A DNA stretch of 64,000 bases from Algoriphagus taiwanensis. Its GTDB lineage: Bacteria; Bacteroidota; Bacteroidia; Cytophagales; Cyclobacteriaceae. Position 1 is the first letter of the stretch, and each line of letters starts with the position of its first letter. Shown here piece after piece: positions 9,293 to 17,386 of the stretch. A model generated the notes under the pieces. It worked only from the letters and a program-made list of their open reading frames with translations, did no database searches and had not been told where the DNA came from. Both the position numbers and the translations under genes were made by a program. Location: assembly GCF_036245645.1 (NCBI RefSeq), contig NZ_BTPE01000006.1:205008-269007 (forward strand), given 5' to 3'.

Positions 9293-9315
9293 ACTGAAAT
9301 GATGAATTGAAATCT

Positions 9316-9390
9316 GGAATCTTAGCTCAGCTGGTTTAGAGCGCTGCTTTGACAGAGCAGAGGTCATGGGTTCGAATCCCTTAGATTCCA
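9316..9390 (+). tRNA. tRNA-Val (anticodon GAC)
   Basis: A 75-base cloverleaf: acceptor GGAATCT pairs with AGATTCC, D stem GCTC/GAGC, anticodon stem CTGCT/AGCAG around loop TTGACAG with anticodon GAC. The T arm ATGGG-TTCGAAT-CCCTT has one mismatch. Discriminator A; CCA is not encoded. Confidence 0.9.
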
Positions 9391-9404
9391 CTGGAATAGC
9401 CACG

Positions 9405-9438
9405 AAGGCACAAAGTCGAAAAGGTTTTGTGCCTTTTT
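9405..9438 (+). terminator. Terminator after tRNA-Val
   Basis: Stem AAGGCACAAA / TTTGTGCCTT with an 11-base loop followed by TTT. The left stem is part of the CCACGAAGGCACAAAG repeat, so the repeat doubles as a terminator. Confidence 0.6.
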
Positions 9439-9465
9439 AGTAAAAGGATAATTTTGATTCGTCAA

Positions 9466-9538
<73 letters not shown>

Positions 9539-9570
9539 CTAATCGTTTTAAAGAGGTTTTCTCATAAATC

Positions 9571-9679
9571 GTTTTGTTGTCAGCCTGAGCACTTGAGAGA
9601 CGAGAGTCTCGAAATCGAAGGCCATTTCCAGCTTTCCGGACGACATTTCGACTTCGCTCAATGTGACAAACTTCACTTT
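9571..9679. repeat. REP-like intergenic inverted repeat (TTGTCA...TGAGC)
   Basis: The left end reads TTGTCAGCCTGAGC and the right end, inverted, reads TTGTCACATTGAGC. Inside are the dyads GAGAGACGAGAGTCTC and CATTTCGACTTCGCTCAATG. This resembles the TGTCA-TGAGC-GAAGTCGAA intergenic repeats seen in many Bacteroidota genomes (from memory, not searched). Confidence 0.55.
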
Positions 9680-9723
9680 TGAGATAGCCTCTTTTTTATT
9701 CAAAACCCTTAGTGTCTTCGTGG

Positions 9724-10869
9724 CTACAATTGTTTCAAAAATTCCCTCAATCCCACCGCCTGCACTTTTTCCGAAAGCGGATAGCTATCCGAAATCCTGC
9801 AAATTATCACGCCACTTTCAGCACCGGTATCCTCCATACTAATCTGCATGCCCTTGCTCAGCTTCGGTGAAAGTGTATTTTTGATTTCAATGGCCGTCTT
9901 GACCACTCCGTTTTTCACCAATAGCAAGTCACATTCCGCGCCCTGATGAGTTCGGTAGAAGTAGTACTCATACTCCTCCCTCAACGTGGCGATAATCTGC
10001 TCGATCACGAACCCCTCCCAACTTGGTCCAATCAAGAGCTGATTGATCAGGGAATCCATGCTGGTTACGCCAGTTAACGCGTGCAGCATGCCTGTATCCC
10101 GGATAAAAACCTTGGGAGACTTGACCAGCCGCTTTTTGATATTTTGGTGAAATGGTGCCAAAACCCGCACCATAAAAGATCCCTCCAGAAACTCCAGGTA
10201 TCGATTGACCGTCGGGCGGGTGATGCCGAGCGCTTTGGCAAAACTTTCTGCATTCCAGATTCCTCCCTGTGCATTGGCCAGCATCATCCCAAAGCGCTCC
10301 ACCAGCCTAGGATCGGTGCTTAATCCGATTTGCGCCAAGTCACGCTCTAGATAGGTCTTGATGAAGTTTTGCCTCCACAGTTGGGACTCCCGCTCACTTT
10401 TAGCCAAAAACGAAAGCGGAAAACCGCCCCGAATCCATAGCTTTTCGAGTTCGTCATCCCCAATTTCTCCAAGGTAAAATGGAGTCAGCTCCAAATAACC
10501 AATCCGGCCGGCCAGAGAATCTGCACTTTTTCGAATCAGATCCGGTGAAGCCGAACCCAACAGAATAAACCGTCCGGGCTCCCGCTGCTCATCGATCAGA
10601 CTCCGAAGCTCCGCAAAAAGCTCAGGCATGAGTTGGATCTCATCGAGAATGACTGTTTTGTCCGAATGGGCTTTCAGAAAAAGTTCGGCATCGACCAATT
10701 TGGCTCGATCGGAGGCTTTTTCCAAATCGAGGTACAGGCTTTCCTTTTCAAGTTTCAGGTTTTTGACCAAGGTAGTCTTACCCACCTGCCTAGGCCCCAA
10801 TAGGCCTACAGCTGGGAAAATGGAAAGATATTCCTGCAAAAGAGGGAAAATACTACGATCTTTTACCAT
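9724..10869 (-). CDS. AAA_14/DUF4143 ATPase
   Basis: A 381-residue protein: N-terminal AAA ATPase with Walker A GPRQVGKT (residues 25-32) and Walker B VILDEIQ (Asp76-Glu77), a winged-helix-like middle (ITRPTVNRYLEFLEGSFMV) and C-terminal DUF4143 region with FIRDTGMLHAL, WEGFVIEQI and FYRTHQGAECDLLL, the last resembling a restriction-endonuclease-like fold. Function is unknown; the family is common in accessory DNA. The start codon lies inside a large inverted repeat that is duplicated just upstream, and the stop codon touches another dispersed repeat. Confidence 0.9.
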   Translation of the reverse strand: MVKDRSIFPLLQEYLSIFPAVGLLGPRQVGKTTLVKNLKLEKESLYLDLEKASDRAKLVDAELFLKAHSDKTVILDEIQLMPELFAELRSLIDEQREPGRFILLGSASPDLIRKSADSLAGRIGYLELTPFYLGEIGDDELEKLWIRGGFPLSFLAKSERESQLWRQNFIKTYLERDLAQIGLSTDPRLVERFGMMLANAQGGIWNAESFAKALGITRPTVNRYLEFLEGSFMVRVLAPFHQNIKKRLVKSPKVFIRDTGMLHALTGVTSMDSLINQLLIGPSWEGFVIEQIIATLREEYEYYFYRTHQGAECDLLLVKNGVVKTAIEIKNTLSPKLSKGMQISMEDTGAESGVIICRISDSYPLSEKVQAVGLREFLKQL

Positions 10870-10907
10870 GAAAATCGAAAGTTTGATTTACGGATTTCAT
10901 GGTAAAA
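10861..10907. repeat. Inverted repeat covering the start codon of the DUF4143 gene
   Basis: TTTTACCATGAAAATC at 10861-10876 faces GGATTTCATGGTAAAA at 10892-10907 with one mismatch. The ATPase start codon (complement of CAT at 10867-10869) is within the left arm. First of two copies. Confidence 0.8.
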
Positions 10908-10936
10908 GTAGAGAGATTTAAAGTGAAATCAAATGA

Positions 10937-10983
10937 TTTTACCATGAAAATCGAAAGTCTGATTTTCGATTTTCATGGTAAAT
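10937..10983. repeat. Second copy of the ATPase start-codon inverted repeat
   Basis: Perfect 19-base arms (10938-10956 and 10964-10982) with a 7-base loop. The left 27 bases repeat those of the first copy with one change at a spacing of 76 bases. It could be an operator for autoregulation or a duplicated insertion end. Confidence 0.8.
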
Positions 10984-11003
10984 ATTTTTGAATAGTTGTG
11001 TTT

Positions 11004-11089
11004 CCCGCAGATTTACAGAGAAAAAGACACAGATTTTCACTGATAAAATCTGCGGAGATCAGCGAAACAAATCTGCGCCTATCTGCGGG
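11004..11089. repeat. CCCGCAGAT / ATCTGCGGG inverted repeat
   Basis: CCCGCAGAT at 11004-11012 faces ATCTGCGGG at 11081-11089, with further AAATCTGCG words between. It fills the gap between the ATPase and quinone reductase genes. No coding potential is visible. Confidence 0.6.
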
Positions 11090-11101
11090 AAAGTTTAACG
11101 A

Positions 11102-12076
11102 TCAAATAACAACAACTCCCTTTCCAAGCATCCTGCGATCCAAAATTGCCTGCAAGGCTTCAGGAGCTTCCTCAAGGCTGTAAGTCCTACCGATATGCTG
11201 CTTGATTTTTCCTTCTTGAATCCAGGTGACGAGTTGGCGGATATTCTGAAAACTGGCTTTGGCTTCCACTTTGGAAAACTGTCCCCAAAATACGCCCATA
11301 ATCGAGCAACCTTTCAGTAGTGGAAGGTTCATGGGGATTTGGGGAATATCCCCATTGGCGAATCCTACGATCAGGTAACGTCCTTTCCAGGCCATGCCTC
11401 GAAGTGCGGCTTCGGTGAATTTTCCCCCAACCGGATCATAGACCACATCTACCCCTTTGCCATGGGTAAGTTCTTTGATGCGGGTTTTTAGATCTTCGGT
11501 TTCATAGTTAATGGTAAGCTCGGCTCCTTTTTCTTTGCAAAGAGCAAGTTTCTCCTCGGAAGAAGCCGCAGCGATTACTTTGGCACCCATCAGTTTTCCC
11601 AATTCCACCGCTGCCAAACCCACTCCTCCCGCAGCTCCAAGCACGAGCAAAGTTTCTCCTGGTTGAAGATTGGCTCTGTCCTTCAGCGCATGATAGGAAG
11701 TTCCATAGGTGTAAAGGGTGGTAGCAGCCACTTCGGCCGAAAGTCCCGGAGGAAGTGGAAAAACCCGATCGGCATCCACAACAACCTTTTCTGCAAATCC
11801 TCCCCATCCGCATAAGGCCAAAACCTCTTGCCCAAGCTGAAAGCCTTGAACCTGATCCCCCAAACCGATTATTTTCCCAGCCACTTCTCCTCCTGGTGAA
11901 AATGGCAGTTCTGGCTTAAACTGATATTTATTTTGGATAATCAGCACGTCCGGAAAGTTGACCCCACAAGCCTCCACGGCGATCAGGATTTGGTTGGGTG
12001 AGGGAATGGGATCTGGAAGCTCAGAAAACTTGAGCAATTCAGGTAATCCGAATTCGTTGCAGACAATTGCTTTCAT
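11102..12076 (-). CDS. NADPH:quinone oxidoreductase-like, zinc-free MDR family
   Basis: A 324-residue medium-chain dehydrogenase/reductase. The N-terminal GroES-like domain contains ACGVNFPDVLIIQNKY and SPGGEVAGKI; the Rossmann domain has GAAGGVGLAAVELGK near residue 150 and a NADPH-type AASSEEK stretch. Catalytic zinc ligands of alcohol dehydrogenases are absent, matching the quinone oxidoreductase subgroup (QorA-like). It would reduce quinones or enones with NADPH in the cytoplasm. It is divergent from the GxxExxY gene; their start regions are separated by a repeat. Confidence 0.9.
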   Translation of the reverse strand: MKAIVCNEFGLPELLKFSELPDPIPSPNQILIAVEACGVNFPDVLIIQNKYQFKPELPFSPGGEVAGKIIGLGDQVQGFQLGQEVLALCGWGGFAEKVVVDADRVFPLPPGLSAEVAATTLYTYGTSYHALKDRANLQPGETLLVLGAAGGVGLAAVELGKLMGAKVIAAASSEEKLALCKEKGAELTINYETEDLKTRIKELTHGKGVDVVYDPVGGKFTEAALRGMAWKGRYLIVGFANGDIPQIPMNLPLLKGCSIMGVFWGQFSKVEAKASFQNIRQLVTWIQEGKIKQHIGRTYSLEEAPEALQAILDRRMLGKGVVVI

Positions 12077-12088
12077 ATTTTGATTTCA

Positions 12089-12612
12089 GCCACCAAGGCG
12101 CTAAGACGATAAGAATTAATTAAATTAATGTTCTAAAGTTTTGTATTTTAATGATTCACAGCAAGCCTACAGATTTTGAAGAAGAAATCGGATCAGCCGT
12201 GGTCCATGCTGCTTTTACTATTCATTCCCAACTTGGGCCTGGACTTTTGGAACGGATTTACGAAGTATGCATGGAGCATGAACTTAAAAAAGCAGGATTT
12301 GAAGTGAAAAGGCAAGTAAATATTCCGATTTCCTATGACGGGATTTGGTTTGATGAAGGACTTAGGCTGGATTTGCTTGTGGAAGATCGAGTGATTATAG
12401 AACTAAAAGCAGTAGAAATTGTGAACCCTGTCTGGGAAGCCCAAATCATCAGCCACCTTAAACTTTCAAAATTAAGTCTTGGCTATCTAATCAATTTCAA
12501 TGTTCCATTGATCAAAAAAGGAATTCGTCGTTTTGTCAATACTTAATATTCCTTGTGCCTTTTTTCCTTCGTGTCAGTATAATTCTTGTTTGCGTCTTCC
12601 TGCCTTTGTGGC
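12089..12612. repeat. Putative mobile unit: GxxExxY gene between imperfect inverted repeats
   Basis: GCCACCAAGGCGCTAAGACG (12089-12108) and, inverted, GCCACAAAGGCAGGAAGACG (12593-12612) match at 16 of 20 bases and enclose a single gene. A further related word (inverted CACGAAGG...GGCACAAGG) sits inside the right end. The unit is about 524 bases and begins 12 bases beyond the start codon of the quinone reductase. Confidence 0.55.
12151..12546 (+). CDS. GxxExxY family protein
   Basis: A 131-residue protein with the family motif GLLERIYEVCMEHEL (G-x-x-E-x-x-Y) near residue 35 and a LDLLVEDRVIIELKAV segment reminiscent of PD-(D/E)xK nucleases (D...ExK). The biochemical role of the family is not established. 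The gene is bounded by inverted repeats and lies alone between a divergent quinone reductase and a dipeptidase, consistent with insertion. Confidence 0.85.
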   Translation: MIHSKPTDFEEEIGSAVVHAAFTIHSQLGPGLLERIYEVCMEHELKKAGFEVKRQVNIPISYDGIWFDEGLRLDLLVEDRVIIELKAVEIVNPVWEAQIISHLKLSKLSLGYLINFNVPLIKKGIRRFVNT

Positions 12613-12688
12613 AAAAAAAGAAAATTCCTAGGCAAATCCTCCCGAAAGGAATAATTTTGAGGCCTTTAGAACTTAAACTTACCCAAAT

Positions 12689-14077
12689 ATGTCTGCCACA
12701 TCATTTATTGAAAAAAACAAAGACCGTTTCCTCAATGAGCTCTTGGATCTTCTTCGCATTCCTTCCGTGAGTGCCGATCCCAAATTCAAAAAGGATGTCT
12801 TTGCGGCAGCTCAATTTGTCAAAGAATCCCTGGAAAAAGCCGGTGCTGACGTGGCAGAAATCTGTGAAACGGCTGGCTATCCGATCGTTTACGGAGAAAA
12901 AATCATTGATCCTTCCTTGCCAACCGTCCTTGTTTACGGACACTACGACGTGCAGCCTGCCGATCCCTACGAACTTTGGGATTCTCCTCCTTTTGAACCC
13001 GTTATCAAAAAAACGGCGATTCACCCCGAAGGAGCAATTTTCGCCCGAGGATCTGCTGATGACAAGGGACAGTTTTACATGCATGTCAAAGCTTTCGAAG
13101 CCATGATGGCATCCGGTGATCTTCCTTGCAATGTCAAATTCATGATCGAAGGGGAAGAAGAAGTTGGTTCGGATAACTTGGAAGGCTTTGTCCTAGCCAA
13201 CAAGGAAAAGTTGAAGTCTGATGTGATTTTGATTTCTGATACCCACATGATTTCCATGAAAGACCCTTCCATCACTGTTGGATTGAGAGGACTGACCTAC
13301 ATGGAGGTGGAAGTGACCGGAGCAAACAGAGACCTTCACTCCGGAACTTACGGAGGCGCTGTGGCCAACCCGATCAATGTGCTGTGTAAGATGATCGCAT
13401 CCCTCAAAGATGAAAATGAGCACATCACCATTCCGGGCTTCTATGATAAAGTTCAGGAACTGACAGCTCAGCAGCGTCAGCGACTAAATGAAGCCCCTTT
13501 TGACCTGAAGGAATACCAAGACAAACTGGATATCGATGCTGTCCATGGGGAAAAAGGATTTACCACTATCGAGCGAGTGGGTATCCGACCAACTTTGGAT
13601 GTAAACGGTATTTGGGGCGGCTACACCGGAGAAGGTGCAAAGACCGTATTGCCATCCAAGGCTTACGCCAAAATCTCCATGCGCTTGGTTCCTGATCAAA
13701 ACTGGCATGAGATTGCCAAGCTTTTTGAAGATCACTTTAAAGCCATCGCTCCAAAATCTGTCAAGGTAAAAGTCAAAGCCCATCACGGTGGTGCACCAGC
13801 TGTGGTTTCTGACTCATCCATTGGCTACAAGGCTGCAGAAGCCGCGATGGAAGAGACCTTTGGAAAAAGACCGATTCCAACACGTGAAGGAGGTTCGATT
13901 CCCATTGTGGCTTTGTTCCAAAAAGAATTGGGCAGCGATCCTATCCTGTTTGGCTTCGGCTTGGATACCGATGCCCTACACTCACCCAATGAGCATTATG
14001 GGGTGAAAAATTATTTTATCGGCATCGAGACCATCGCAGCTTTCTTCAGACATTTCAGAAAACTGAGCGGAAAGTGA
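12689..14077 (+). CDS. M20 family metallodipeptidase
   Basis: A 462-residue cytosolic aminoacylase-1/M20 peptidase. Zinc and catalytic motifs are present: GHYDVQPAD (His and Asp), ARGSADDKGQ (bridging Asp), IEGEEEVGS (catalytic Glu pair) and the C-terminal LHSPNEHY histidine. The middle dimerisation insert begins near TVGLRGLTYMEVEV. It resembles CNDP-like dipeptidases that cleave small dipeptides. No signal peptide. No clear operon partner. Confidence 0.93.
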   Translation: MSATSFIEKNKDRFLNELLDLLRIPSVSADPKFKKDVFAAAQFVKESLEKAGADVAEICETAGYPIVYGEKIIDPSLPTVLVYGHYDVQPADPYELWDSPPFEPVIKKTAIHPEGAIFARGSADDKGQFYMHVKAFEAMMASGDLPCNVKFMIEGEEEVGSDNLEGFVLANKEKLKSDVILISDTHMISMKDPSITVGLRGLTYMEVEVTGANRDLHSGTYGGAVANPINVLCKMIASLKDENEHITIPGFYDKVQELTAQQRQRLNEAPFDLKEYQDKLDIDAVHGEKGFTTIERVGIRPTLDVNGIWGGYTGEGAKTVLPSKAYAKISMRLVPDQNWHEIAKLFEDHFKAIAPKSVKVKVKAHHGGAPAVVSDSSIGYKAAEAAMEETFGKRPIPTREGGSIPIVALFQKELGSDPILFGFGLDTDALHSPNEHYGVKNYFIGIETIAAFFRHFRKLSGK

Positions 14078-14165
14078 TCGAAGTCGCCAATTGGCTCTTC
14101 CAAATAGCCTAATTTCGAACCTCAAGACCTAAATCCTTGTTTGCCAGAGTAAATCCAATCTTTGC

Positions 14166-16307
14166 ATGACCCCAAATCCTCAAAAGATCGGTAAGCTACT
14201 ACTTCCGGTTTTTCTTTTAATCTCTTTCCTTGCCCAAGCTCAATTGGTCAAACCTCCCAAGTGGACCTTCACCTTGGAGCCAAAGGAACTTCAGATAGGA
14301 GAAAAAGCCACGGTAGTTATGGAGGCAGAGATTCCGATGGGTTGGTATGTGTATTCCAATGATTTTGACAAGGATTTAGGGCCGCTATTGACCGAATTCG
14401 TTCCTGCCGAATCAGGAGATTTTGCAATAGCCTCCAAGCTGGAAGCCATTAATCCCAAGAAAAAGTTTGACGAGGTTTGGGAAGGAGATGTAACCTATTT
14501 CATTGGAAAAGGGCGTTTTGAGCAGCCTATCACTATACAAAGTGCCTCTGGGACGATCAAAGGTTCTTTGGAATACCAAATGTGTTCTGACCTTACCGGC
14601 CAATGCATCAATTACGAACAGGACATAGAGATCGCGTTTACAGCGAAGGAAGCCAATCGTCCTGCTACTTCCCCAGAAGAAGCAGTGAAATTAGATCTAG
14701 CCCAAGAGGTTGAAAAACGAAATTTAGATAGTTCTGATACAGAAAAAGTACAGGAAGAATCTCCTTTTTGTTGTCCTGCCCCGATAGCTATCGGGGCAGG
14801 ACAACAAAAAGGAGAAGCAGAACAGCTTATACCTGAAATCCAAGACTTCACTGCCGAAGGAGAAACCGAATCACTTTGGGGCTTTATGGTCTTGGCTTTT
14901 TTGGCGGGATTGGCGGCTCTTTTGACTCCCTGTGTTTTTCCGATGATTCCGATGACCGTCAGCTTTTTCACCGGAAGAGCAAAAAAGCGATCAGAAGGAA
15001 TTCGTCAGGCGGTTATTTATGGAGTTTCCATCATAGCTATCTACACGATAGCCGGGACCGCTGTTGCAGCAATCCAGGGACCCGAATTTGCCAATTGGCT
15101 AGCAACTCACTGGCTTCCCAATCTTTTTTTCTTCGGTATTTTTATCTTCTTCGCCTTGGCCTTTTTGGGCATGTTTGAATTAAACTTGCCTTCCAGCTTG
15201 GTCAATAAAGTCGATGCAAAATCCGAACAGGGCGGCTTGGCAGGCATATTCTTTATGGCCTTTACCTTGGTGTTGGTTTCCTTCTCCTGTACTGGACCGA
15301 TTGTTGGTTCCATTTTGATTTCATCGGCTGGTGGAGAATTGGTCAAGCCGGTATTGGGAATGTTCTCCTTCGGGTTGGCCTTTGCGATTCCATTTACCTT
15401 GTTTGCGATTTTCCCTGAATGGATGCAAAGACTCCCAAAATCCGGCGGTTGGCTAAACTCCGTGAAAGTGGTTTTGGGCTTTTTGGAACTTGCCTTGGCA
15501 TTCAAATTCCTCTCCATTGCCGACCTGGTGTACCATTGGGGCATTTTGGATCGGGATATTTTCCTCGTCATCTGGATTGTAATATTTGGGGCTTTGGGAT
15601 TGTATCTATTGGGAAAAATCCGACTTCCGCACGATTCCAAGTTGGAATACATCGGTGTACCCAGACTGCTTTTGGCCTTGCTGACTTTCATGTTTGTGGT
15701 CTATATGATTCCGGGTCTTTTCGGGGCTCCGCTCAAATACCTCAGTGGTTATTTACCTCCTTTGACCACCCAGCAGTTTAAAATTGGAGAAGTCGGAACC
15801 ACTTCCACCACTTCTCCCAAATCGGTGAAGTATGGAGACATCCTTCACATTCCCTTTGGAATCGAGGGATATTTCGAGTACGAGGAGGCTTTGGCTGCTG
15901 CCAAAAAAGAAGGAAAGCCACTCTTGATCGACTTCACTGGACATGGCTGTGTGAATTGCCGAAAGATGGAAGAAAATGTCTGGTCTGACCCGCAGGTTTT
16001 GGCTCGGCTGAAAAATGATTTTGTGATGGTGGCACTTTACATTGACGAGCGACTGGAGCTTCCGGAAAGCGAATGGTACACCTCGAGCTATGATGGCAAA
16101 GTGAAAAAAACACTCGGCAAGCAAAACGCCGATTTCCAGATCACCCGATTCAACAACAATGCCCAGCCGTATTATGTGATTCTAGATCATAATGAACAGC
16201 TTTTAGCTAAGCCGAGGGGATACAATACAGATATCACGGCGTTTGTGGAATTTTTGGATGGAGCGAAAAGAATTTTCAATGATCAATGTTCAATGTTCAA
16301 GGATTGA
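14166..16307 (+). CDS. dsbD: Thiol:disulfide interchange protein DsbD
   Basis: A 713-residue protein in the usual DsbD order: signal peptide (about 1-24), N-terminal immunoglobulin-like domain with its Cys pair (MCSDLTGQC), an eight-helix membrane domain with the redox cysteines in LTPCVFPMIP and FSCTGPIVGS, and a C-terminal thioredoxin-like domain with CVNC. It passes electrons from cytoplasmic thioredoxin to periplasmic thiol proteins and cytochrome c maturation. Residues 199-217, in the linker before the membrane domain, are encoded by a perfect 56-base palindrome and add a CC pair. The last residues (Phe-Asn-Asp-Gln-Cys-Ser...) come from an intergenic-type repeat, so the native C-terminus probably ended earlier. 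Confidence 0.93.
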   Translation: MTPNPQKIGKLLLPVFLLISFLAQAQLVKPPKWTFTLEPKELQIGEKATVVMEAEIPMGWYVYSNDFDKDLGPLLTEFVPAESGDFAIASKLEAINPKKKFDEVWEGDVTYFIGKGRFEQPITIQSASGTIKGSLEYQMCSDLTGQCINYEQDIEIAFTAKEANRPATSPEEAVKLDLAQEVEKRNLDSSDTEKVQEESPFCCPAPIAIGAGQQKGEAEQLIPEIQDFTAEGETESLWGFMVLAFLAGLAALLTPCVFPMIPMTVSFFTGRAKKRSEGIRQAVIYGVSIIAIYTIAGTAVAAIQGPEFANWLATHWLPNLFFFGIFIFFALAFLGMFELNLPSSLVNKVDAKSEQGGLAGIFFMAFTLVLVSFSCTGPIVGSILISSAGGELVKPVLGMFSFGLAFAIPFTLFAIFPEWMQRLPKSGGWLNSVKVVLGFLELALAFKFLSIADLVYHWGILDRDIFLVIWIVIFGALGLYLLGKIRLPHDSKLEYIGVPRLLLALLTFMFVVYMIPGLFGAPLKYLSGYLPPLTTQQFKIGEVGTTSTTSPKSVKYGDILHIPFGIEGYFEYEEALAAAKKEGKPLLIDFTGHGCVNCRKMEENVWSDPQVLARLKNDFVMVALYIDERLELPESEWYTSSYDGKVKKTLGKQNADFQITRFNNNAQPYYVILDHNEQLLAKPRGYNTDITAFVEFLDGAKRIFNDQCSMFKD
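14760..14815. repeat. Perfect 56-base palindrome inside dsbD
   Basis: 28 bases each side of the centre between 14787 and 14788 are exactly complementary with no spacer; the core is CCCCGATAG|CTATCGGGG. Pairing breaks at 14759/14816. Because of its phase, both strands encode the same peptide, FCCPAPIAIGAGQQKG. It keeps the dsbD frame open. Confidence 0.97.
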
Positions 16308-16354
16308 CCTTTCTTGAACATTGGTTATTGAGTTTGAAAATTGATCATTGAAAA
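16273..16354. repeat. Nested inverted repeat between convergent dsbD and RES genes
   Basis: TTTTCAATGATCAA (16273-16286) and TTGATCATTGAAAA (16341-16354) are perfectly complementary, and inner arms CAATGTTCAAG / CTTGAACATTG (16291-16301, 16313-16323) also match. It supplies the last residues and the stop codon of dsbD and the stop codon of the RES gene, and may act as a two-way terminator. Confidence 0.75.
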
Positions 16355-16803
16355 AGTCTCGGATCAAAAGGAAAATCTTCCTGACCGACAATCCGAATGG
16401 CTGAGAAATCCGGATGATACGGATTGATCAAAAAGTTAAAATCCCCTGGCACTACCGCAGAGGGAACCTTCAGAACGCAGTTTTTCCGCTCCGCTACGAA
16501 TGCATCTCCGATCTGCTGGGTGTCCAAAAGATGGGGAAAACTGCTCCAAGTGGCGGGTAAATCTTCTTTGGAAAGGCTGGTTATCGAAACATAAGTCGGG
16601 ATATCAATTTCGACCATTACATAGTCCTTTGGCAAAATCGATAAGTAAAGGTGCACTGCCACTTCAGCCATCGCCAAAGCCCGACTGTCAGCACAGTAAA
16701 TCAGCTCGGTTCCTTTAGAATTCCAGCGATTACCCGATAAGGCAGCCCCTTTTCCGGATAATTCTATCCCGTACTTTTTTCGAATCAGCCGAAAAACCCG
16801 CAT
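16345..16803 (-). CDS. RES-domain toxin of a RES-Xre toxin-antitoxin pair
   Basis: A 152-residue RES-fold protein. The conserved positions are visible as Arg26 (GNRW), Tyr36 (LIYCADS), Glu47 (AMAEVAVH) and Ser115 (KVPSAVVPG), followed by NPYHPDF. Characterised RES toxins (MbcT, ParT) degrade or transfer from NAD+, halting growth. It overlaps the antitoxin stop by four bases (ATGA), so antitoxin is made first. Its stop codon lies in the repeat shared with dsbD. Confidence 0.92.
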   Translation of the reverse strand: MRVFRLIRKKYGIELSGKGAALSGNRWNSKGTELIYCADSRALAMAEVAVHLYLSILPKDYVMVEIDIPTYVSITSLSKEDLPATWSSFPHLLDTQQIGDAFVAERKNCVLKVPSAVVPGDFNFLINPYHPDFSAIRIVGQEDFPFDPRLFQ

Positions 16804-17303
16804 CAGACAAATACACCTTGATCGATCCTGTGAAGCTCATTGAGCACCAATTCTTTACCGTAGGAATCCCGCAACAGCTCAATCGGACGTCGATTACCGA
16901 GGGCATGGCTATTGGAATTAAGCCAGGAAGCAAAATCCTCTCCTGAATCAAAAACCTCAAAACCCACCGCAGTCACTTCCATCAGCTCAATGATCTTCTC
17001 AGAGTGAATGGAGCGGAAGACATAGTCCGATTCTTTCTTGTAGCGCTGCAAGGACTTTAGAGAAATATCCAAGAAATCTGACCACTCCTGATCGGAAAAA
17101 GGAGTCATTTCCTTTATAGACATAAAAAGTGAAGTGGGAATCCCTTGACGAATCACATCTACCACCATCATCCTATCCGAAAAAAATCGGGTCAAAGGAA
17201 CTCCTTTCAAAGTAGGATATCGTGAATATCTTGGAAGGGTGGTAACATAGGTCGCCATCTCCTCTGCCACCCTATTGTTGTGTTGAAAATCAGAATCACT
17301 CAT
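16803..17303 (-). CDS. Xre/MbcA/ParS-type antitoxin (DUF2384)
   Basis: A 166-residue protein. The middle holds a Xre-like helix-turn-helix (WSDFLDISLKSLQRYKKE) and the C-terminus the toxin-binding DUF2384 domain (GEDFASWLNSNSHALGNRRP followed by IELL). It should neutralise the RES toxin encoded downstream and repress its own promoter, which would lie in 17304-17386. Located next to the HK/RR genes but transcribed independently in the same direction. Confidence 0.9.
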   Translation of the reverse strand: MSDSDFQHNNRVAEEMATYVTTLPRYSRYPTLKGVPLTRFFSDRMMVVDVIRQGIPTSLFMSIKEMTPFSDQEWSDFLDISLKSLQRYKKESDYVFRSIHSEKIIELMEVTAVGFEVFDSGEDFASWLNSNSHALGNRRPIELLRDSYGKELVLNELHRIDQGVFV

Positions 17304-17386
17304 GTCTCAGAAATTTGTCCTTTAAATTACGACATTTTTCCAAAAAAGATTCCCGATTACCTGATTTTTTCTACAATCCCTAAAAA

